Below are positions 4,852 through 8,352 of a DNA stretch of 8,352 nt, piece after piece. Under the pieces are notes generated by a model that was given only the letters and a program-made list of their open reading frames with translations, made no database searches and had not been told where the DNA came from. Source of the stretch: Verrucomicrobiota bacterium (GTDB taxonomy: Bacteria; Verrucomicrobiota; Kiritimatiellia; Kiritimatiellales; Tichowtungiaceae); contig JAUXCB010000056.1 of NCBI GenBank assembly GCA_030619095.1, positions 1 through 8,352 on the forward strand, read 5' to 3'. The position numbers and the translations under genes were made by a program. Position 1 is the first letter of the stretch. Each line of letters begins with the position of its first letter.

Positions 4852-5043
4852 ATGAGAATTCGCAGAGCTATGCGCAAAAAACCGCTTCGCCGCCCAGTCA
4901 AAAGCCGGGGCGCGAAACGCTATCGCCAGATTCAACAGAAGAAACGTCTGGTTGAGCTTGGAGTTTCAGAAGAAACCATCCGGACAATGAACATAAAAGA
5001 GATCCATGCCGCACTGCTTCGCCCGAAGAAGTTCAGCGCCTAG
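4852..5043 (+). CDS. Small, highly basic protein of unknown function
   Basis: I do not recognise this 63-residue protein. The N-terminal 32 residues are very rich in Arg and Lys (MRIRRAMRKKPLRRPVKSRG and KRYRQIQQKKR), suggesting nucleic-acid or ribosome binding. The C-terminal part LVELGVSEETIRTMNIKEIHAALL (33-56) looks like two short helices joined by a turn, similar in outline to SAP-like or Rho-N-like helix-turn-helix folds, but this is only a resemblance. The ATG at 4852 is preceded by GGAGA (4841-4845) at a 6-nt spacing. It is followed by a strong terminator and then aroK. Good ribosome binding site, terminator and coherent composition support a real gene. Confidence 0.7.
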   Translation: MRIRRAMRKKPLRRPVKSRGAKRYRQIQQKKRLVELGVSEETIRTMNIKEIHAALLRPKKFSA

Positions 5044-5068
5044 GCGATCCTAATTGGTTCACTTTTGT

Positions 5069-5102
5069 GTAGCTCGCCCCGATCGCCCGGGGCGTTTTTT
5101 TT
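5069..5102 (+). terminator. REP-like rho-independent terminator between the small basic gene and aroK
   Basis: CGCCCCG (5075-5081) pairs with CGGGGCG (5088-5094) around a 6-nt loop, and eight T residues follow (5095-5102). The stem is preceded by GTAGCT (5069-5074). The same GTAGC head and CGCCCCG/CGGGGCG core, also with a 6-nt loop, occurs at 4248-4273, so the terminator may derive from a REP-like unit. The T-tract ends directly at the GGA that serves as the aroK ribosome binding site, so incomplete termination could set aroK expression. Confidence 0.85.
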
Positions 5103-5111
5103 GGAACGACG

Positions 5112-5624
5112 ATGCAAAATAAAAACATCATTCTGGTCGGGTTCATGGGAACGGGTAAAACGGTGACCGGCCGCGTACTGGCCGAACAGACCGGTCTGGA
5201 GCTGGTGGATATGGACTCCCTCATCGAAGAACGTTCCGGACGGCCCATCTCCGAACTTTTTGCAACAGAAGGCGAGGCGGCCTTCCGCGCCATGGAGCGC
5301 GCGCTCGTTCAGGAACTCGCGCAGCGCGAGGGCCTCATTATTTCGACCGGCGGCGGCATTGTGCTGAACCCGGACAATCTTGCCGACTTCGGGAAAACGG
5401 GGGTGGTGGTCTGCCTCCATGCGACGGCAGAGACCCTTTTTGAGCGGCTGGAGCACGATACAACGCGCCCCCTTCTCTCCGGAAATAAAAAAGCTCAGGT
5501 CCGCGAGATCCTCGCAATGCGCCGCCCGCTCTATGAAGCCATTGCCCATCAGATTGACAGCAATCACCTCGACCCGGAAGAACGGGCCGACGCGATTCTA
5601 AAACTGTACGCACTTGAAACTTGA
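5112..5624 (+). CDS. aroK: Shikimate kinase
   Basis: Shikimate kinase transfers phosphate from ATP to the 3-hydroxyl of shikimate in the cytoplasm, the fifth step of aromatic amino-acid biosynthesis. The 170-residue protein has the Walker A loop GFMGTGKT (10-17), the Asp pair VDMDS (32-36) that binds magnesium and shikimate, FR (58-59) and GGG (80-82) for shikimate binding, the lid arginine in TTRPLL (117-122), and the adenine-contacting RRPLY (137-141). All key residues are present. The ATG at 5112 has a GGA ribosome binding site at 5103-5105 directly after the T-tract of the upstream terminator. The TPR gene follows after 47 nt and may be co-transcribed. No other aro gene is in the window. 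Confidence 0.96.
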   Translation: MQNKNIILVGFMGTGKTVTGRVLAEQTGLELVDMDSLIEERSGRPISELFATEGEAAFRAMERALVQELAQREGLIISTGGGIVLNPDNLADFGKTGVVVCLHATAETLFERLEHDTTRPLLSGNKKAQVREILAMRRPLYEAIAHQIDSNHLDPEERADAILKLYALET

Positions 5625-5671
5625 GGCCGAACCGCTAAAGTACCCTATTTAACGCAGGAGTTTGAACCGAT

Positions 5672-6304
5672 ATGGAAAATAAGCACGACGCACTTCAGAA
5701 AACCAAGAAGCTCGAACAGCACGAGGTGAAACAGGTTCTGGGTTTCCTGAAACACTACGGGAAAATGATTGTGATTGGAGTTGTGGCCGCCACTCTCGTC
5801 ATCCTGGCCTCCAAAGGAGCCGCCCGCTGGAAAGCCGACAAAACCGCTCAGGCTGAAGAACTACTGATCGCCGCGCAATCGCCACAGCAACTCGAAGAGT
5901 TGATCGAACGCTACAAATCCACCCCTGTCGCACCGGTTGCCCTGCTCAATCTTGCCAAAACCCACTTCAACGAAGGCGACTACTTTCTGGCGCGCGCGCA
6001 ATACGAACGCTTCCTGAAAAGATATAAAACCCGCGAACTGGCTCCTTTGGCCGACTATGGACTCGCCTGCTGCACAGAGGCCGACGGAGCCTTTGGCGAA
6101 GCGGTTGAGTTGTTCAAAACCTTTATCGCAACGCAGGACGGCCACTATCTGCAGTCGCCCGCAACGCTCGCGCTGGCCCGCTCACTCGAGCAGGCAAACC
6201 GTGCAGACGAAGCGCGCATTGTGCTGGAGGATTTCCTGACGGCAACCCCCGGCAGCCTCTGGAGCAGTCAGGCCGAGGCCGCGCTGCAAAAAATCGCCCG
6301 CTAG
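5672..6304 (+). CDS. Membrane-anchored tetratricopeptide-repeat protein (YfgM-like)
   Basis: This is a 210-residue protein with a charged N-terminal cytoplasmic segment (1-30), one membrane helix at about 32-48 (MIVIGVVAATLVILAS) and a periplasmic helical domain. Helix pairs resembling TPR units lie at about 87-118 (APVALLNLAKTHFNEGDYFLARAQYERFL), 124-153 and 164-195. This layout matches YfgM-type ancillary proteins that bind secreted or translocon-associated proteins, but TPR proteins are diverse and the partner is unknown. The ATG at 5672 has AGGAG (5656-5660) with an 11-nt spacer, a bit long. It follows aroK by 47 nt. Its TAG stop (6302-6304) overlaps the stop of the convergent CpXC gene in the palindrome CTAG, with no terminator visible between the two. 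Confidence 0.82.
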   Translation: MENKHDALQKTKKLEQHEVKQVLGFLKHYGKMIVIGVVAATLVILASKGAARWKADKTAQAEELLIAAQSPQQLEELIERYKSTPVAPVALLNLAKTHFNEGDYFLARAQYERFLKRYKTRELAPLADYGLACCTEADGAFGEAVELFKTFIATQDGHYLQSPATLALARSLEQANRADEARIVLEDFLTATPGSLWSSQAEAALQKIAR

Positions 6305-6999
6305 TTTGTGATGGGGGAATCAGCGCCTGGCTCATTCATCAGCACCTCTCTGGCGCTGATATGGGGGCCGGGAAACAACTCCATAAACTCGTCGGGGTTA
6401 TCTCGATACATTTTCTGAATGCCGCGATAGGCCGCACGGGGATAGCGCAATAGCTGTTCGAGCTCTTCGGTTTCCAGATTCCTCACCGCAAAGAGCAGCT
6501 CATCGGCGGTGGAGTCCTGCACGTTGAGCAACAGCTGTTTTTGAGCGGGTGGCAGTTGATTCATATTCTGCACATGGAGGGTATATTTGATGTGTTCCAC
6601 AACCCGCTCTTCCATGCCCGCTTCCATCATAAAGATCAGCTCGACCAGCTCAACACGGGAAAAAACCAGCCGGACTCGTGGCGGCTCCGCCCCCTCCGGA
6701 AGAGCGGCACGCAACTCGTCCATGGCCTCATCGAATGTATCGAAAATTTCATCCCGCGAGCAGGCGGTATCGGGCATCCAATGAATCAGGATATTGCGGT
6801 CGGCATCGTGATAGAGCACAGGCTTATCAACCCGAAAGTTCGCATCGCACGAATCGCACTCCACCCGGTTGAGGCGGTTTTCGAGCAGGGCGGTTTTCAA
6901 CGCCGGTTCCTGCGCCACATGGATGGAGTCGTAGAGCGCGACCTTCTGCTCCTGCTCGCACTTCGGGCAGCGAATGGTATAGGTTTTTGCAAGGCTCAT
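6301..6999 (-). CDS. CpXC-domain protein
   Basis: The N-terminal domain (about 8-75) has two cysteine pairs, CPKC (11-14) and CDSC (48-51), in the spacing of the CpXC domain, which probably binds zinc. The domain is of unknown function, and the remaining 150 residues are mainly helical and acidic, with no motif I recognise. There is no signal peptide or membrane segment. The start is ATG 6999, not the upstream ATG at 7059: AGGGAG lies 6 nt before 6999, and the extra 20 residues would come from an octamer repeat array. The 3' end overlaps the convergent TPR gene through a shared CTAG. It lies downstream of the nitroreductase gene in the same direction, with 76 nt between them. Confidence 0.84.
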   Translation of the reverse strand: MSLAKTYTIRCPKCEQEQKVALYDSIHVAQEPALKTALLENRLNRVECDSCDANFRVDKPVLYHDADRNILIHWMPDTACSRDEIFDTFDEAMDELRAALPEGAEPPRVRLVFSRVELVELIFMMEAGMEERVVEHIKYTLHVQNMNQLPPAQKQLLLNVQDSTADELLFAVRNLETEELEQLLRYPRAAYRGIQKMYRDNPDEFMELFPGPHISAREVLMNEPGADSPITN

Positions 7000-7017
7000 A
7001 AAAACTCCCTGAAGAAA

Positions 7018-7049
7018 TGGAATACTGGAATGTTGGAATAGTGAAAATT
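7018..7049 (+). repeat. Four-unit TGGAATAC octamer array
   Basis: The units are TGGAATAC (7018-7025), TGGAATGT (7026-7033), TGGAATAG (7034-7041) and a degenerate TGAAAATT (7042-7049). Both this array and the one at 2923-2962 are preceded by GAAGAA. It lies upstream of the CpXC start in the 76-bp gap before the nitroreductase stop. Confidence 0.62.
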
Positions 7050-7068
7050 GAACATCCAAACTCTCCCA

Positions 7069-7106
7069 TACTCCATCACTCCATCACTCCATTACTCCAC
7101 TCTCCA
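7069..7106 (-). repeat. Inverted octamer array encoding the end of the nitroreductase
   Basis: Read on the minus strand the units are TGGAGAG, TGGAGTAA, TGGAGTGA, TGGAGTGA and TGGAGTA, the outer two being one base short. The array belongs to the same TGGA-start octamer class as the plus-strand array at 7018-7049, which faces it. It encodes the last seven residues of the nitroreductase (from Trp170) and its TGA stop (7076-7078), and it runs past the stop. Confidence 0.62.
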
Positions 7107-7606
7107 ACGTGAACCCGCGCAGCATCGTAGCGGGCTTCTGCCTCAAGGGGTTCTCTGGGCACGCCGATCGGAAAAAGCGCGAACGGAGTCATCTCTTCCG
7201 GCACACCGAGCACCTTCCGACAACCCGCCACGCGCGGCGGCACATTGATGATTGCGATCCAGACCGTACCGAGCCCCAGATCGTGTACGGCCAGCTGCAG
7301 GTTCTGCGCAGCGCACGAACAGTCTTGCGGGCCGAAGCCCTCGAAGCCTTCGAGCGATTCGTCCAAACAGATCAACACCGCGGCCTGCGCCTGCTTGAAC
7401 AAGTCGTTCCCCTCATCCACCGCATCGGCCAGCGCATCAAGCTGCGAGCGGGTGGTTGTCACCACAAAATGCCACGGACGGCCATCCCCCGCACTCGGGG
7501 CATTCATCGCCGCTTCGAGAACTGTTTTCATCTGCTCCCCGCTCACCGGGGTCTCCTTAAACGCGCGGATGCTCCGTCGCGTCATGATCGCAGTCATTGT
7601 TTCCAT
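7076..7606 (-). CDS. Nitroreductase family protein
   Basis: This is a flavin (FMN) dependent NAD(P)H oxidoreductase of the nitroreductase superfamily, usually a cytoplasmic homodimer; the physiological substrate is not predictable. The 176 residues include the family start TRRSIRAFKETPVS (9-22), the phosphate and flavin contacts NAPSAGDGRPWHFVV (36-50), AAQNLQLAVHDLGLGTVWI (99-117), and the terminal RYDAARVHVGEW (159-170), where family members normally end. The extra SNGVME (171-176) comes from an octamer array. ATG 7606 is chosen over an upstream in-frame TTG (7612) because AGGGAG (7620-7615) lies 8 nt before it. It is followed by the CpXC gene on the same strand. The MBL gene upstream runs in the same direction with an 85-nt gap. 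Confidence 0.9.
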   Translation of the reverse strand: METMTAIMTRRSIRAFKETPVSGEQMKTVLEAAMNAPSAGDGRPWHFVVTTTRSQLDALADAVDEGNDLFKQAQAAVLICLDESLEGFEGFGPQDCSCAAQNLQLAVHDLGLGTVWIAIINVPPRVAGCRKVLGVPEEMTPFALFPIGVPREPLEAEARYDAARVHVGEWSNGVME

Positions 7607-7691
7607 AACCAAATCTCCCTAAAAATCAGGCAAAATCATGGACGACAAACTCCTTTCCTGCAAGCGCACAGACCCTATTTTGAATCCGGTG

Positions 7692-8352
7692 TTACGGCCC
7701 CCTCTTTTTTTGTGCTCCATCTGCCAAATCAAGCAGAAGCCCCTCCTGCGCGGCGATCAACTCAATGCCATCGTTTAGGTGTTCCCGCACCTTTGCGACG
7801 AACGCCGGTGGATCCAGCTCCGAGAAGTGGGTGGCGACTGCGGTAACGGGCGCGGCCTCGTTCATCAGCTTTGCAAACAGCGACGGCGTCATGTGCCCGA
7901 TCCCTATCGCCTCATCGACCGGCCTCTCCTTCAGAGTGGCTTCACTGATGATCACATCCGCGCCGCAGCAAAACGCTGCCAATTCGGGCGAATAGGATCC
8001 ATCGCCAGTCCAGACAACCGTCACCGTCCCGTCCGACAGCTTATAGGCATAGTTTTTCTTCGGGTGGTTTGTCAGGGTCGCTTCGAGCCGCAGGCCGCAC
8101 CATTCGGATGGAACTGTCTCTGACTGTATGCAGCCGGAGAGCGCTGGATCATCCAGCGGCTCCGGTGCCACCAGCGTGACAACCGGGAGCCCGGCCCGCT
8201 GTTCGAGAAGGCGCGGGAACTGCTCCACATGATCCGGATGCAGATGGGTCAGCAGCAGATGATCGAGTGCGGCCACCCGGACCGGGTCATCCATCAGGTT
8301 GCTGGAGCCGAGATCGATCGCAAAGGGCCCGTCCGGGGCATCGACCCATGCG
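7692..8352 (-). CDS. Metallo-beta-lactamase fold hydrolase, N-terminus outside window
   Basis: The frame is open to the right edge, so the 5' end is missing; about 219 residues are visible. They begin AWVDAPDGPFAIDLGSSNL and continue to the metal-binding motif THLHPDH (HLHPDH at 8229-8246), the HxHxDH signature of two-metal hydrolases. Further expected elements are WTGDGSYSPEL, with the metal-bridging Asp, then SEATLKE, IGHMTP with a later His, and ATHFSELD. This arrangement recalls the RNase Z-like and PhnP-like subgroup, which act on phosphodiester or phosphonate substrates. The internal ATG at 8294 is unlikely to be the start, because it would remove the IDLGSS strand. Annotation as a specific enzyme is not justified. 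Confidence 0.85.
   Translation of the reverse strand, partial: AWVDAPDGPFAIDLGSSNLMDDPVRVAALDHLLLTHLHPDHVEQFPRLLEQRAGLPVVTLVAPEPLDDPALSGCIQSETVPSEWCGLRLEATLTNHPKKNYAYKLSDGTVTVVWTGDGSYSPELAAFCCGADVIISEATLKERPVDEAIGIGHMTPSLFAKLMNEAAPVTAVATHFSELDPPAFVAKVREHLNDGIELIAAQEGLLLDLADGAQKKRGP

Noticed and set aside
5040..5567. 175-codon minus-strand open frame opposite aroK
   Set aside because: It is the reverse complement of a shikimate kinase with all catalytic residues; a shadow frame.
7109..7846. 245-codon plus-strand open frame across the nitroreductase and MBL genes
   Set aside because: It is antisense to two genes with clear family motifs and crosses the gap between them; no ribosome binding site.

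Overview
This window looks like a chromosomal segment from a moderately GC-rich bacterium. It carries ten protein-coding genes on both strands in short transcription units, one of them cut by the right edge. A bacterial mevalonate-type kinase, a TPM/LemA pair, a CpXC protein and many GTAG-headed palindromes and octamer repeats between genes would fit the PVC superphylum (for example Kiritimatiellota or Verrucomicrobiota). That placement is inference from gene content and repeat style; there is no rRNA or other phylogenetic marker here.

Layout, left to right. A weak plus-strand terminator at 11-29 probably ends a gene lying outside the window. A mevalonate kinase (minus, 52-1119) follows, with three palindromic repeats lying in frame inside its coding sequence. 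Positions 1120-1768 hold no convincing gene but are rich in structure: two pairs of REP-like palindromes, a bulged hairpin, and a 170-bp segment bounded by a 19-bp perfect inverted repeat. A cold-shock protein (minus, 1769-1975) with a strong terminator is divergent from a three-gene plus-strand operon (2175-4242): a TPM-domain protein, a degenerate nucleotidyltransferase-fold protein and LemA. A convergent REP pair separates lemA from a hotdog thioesterase (minus, 4332-4757). A small basic protein (4852-5043), shikimate kinase (5112-5624) and a membrane-anchored TPR protein (5672-6304) run on the plus strand. Three minus-strand genes close the window: a CpXC protein, a nitroreductase and a partial metallo-beta-lactamase-fold hydrolase.

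How the genes work together. The TPM, nucleotidyltransferase-like and LemA genes are the clearest co-expressed unit: there is a 41-nt gap between the first two and a 4-bp ATGA overlap between the last two, and two of the products are predicted membrane or exported proteins. The small basic gene, aroK and the TPR gene are co-directional, but a strong terminator lies between the first two. The other genes look like independent housekeeping or accessory genes.

The most notable feature is the repeat landscape. Hairpins headed by GTAG (or GTGG/GCAG) occur singly or as inverted pairs, the arrangement known for REP sequences mobilised by RAYT (TnpA_REP) Y1 transposases. They appear between genes, as a terminator, and inside the mevalonate kinase gene. 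A second family, octamers of the form TGGAATAT/TGGAGTGA, forms short arrays that supply the ribosome binding site and start codon of one gene and the last codons and stop of another. No RAYT gene lies in the window. I see no CRISPR, tRNA, rRNA or recognisable defence island.
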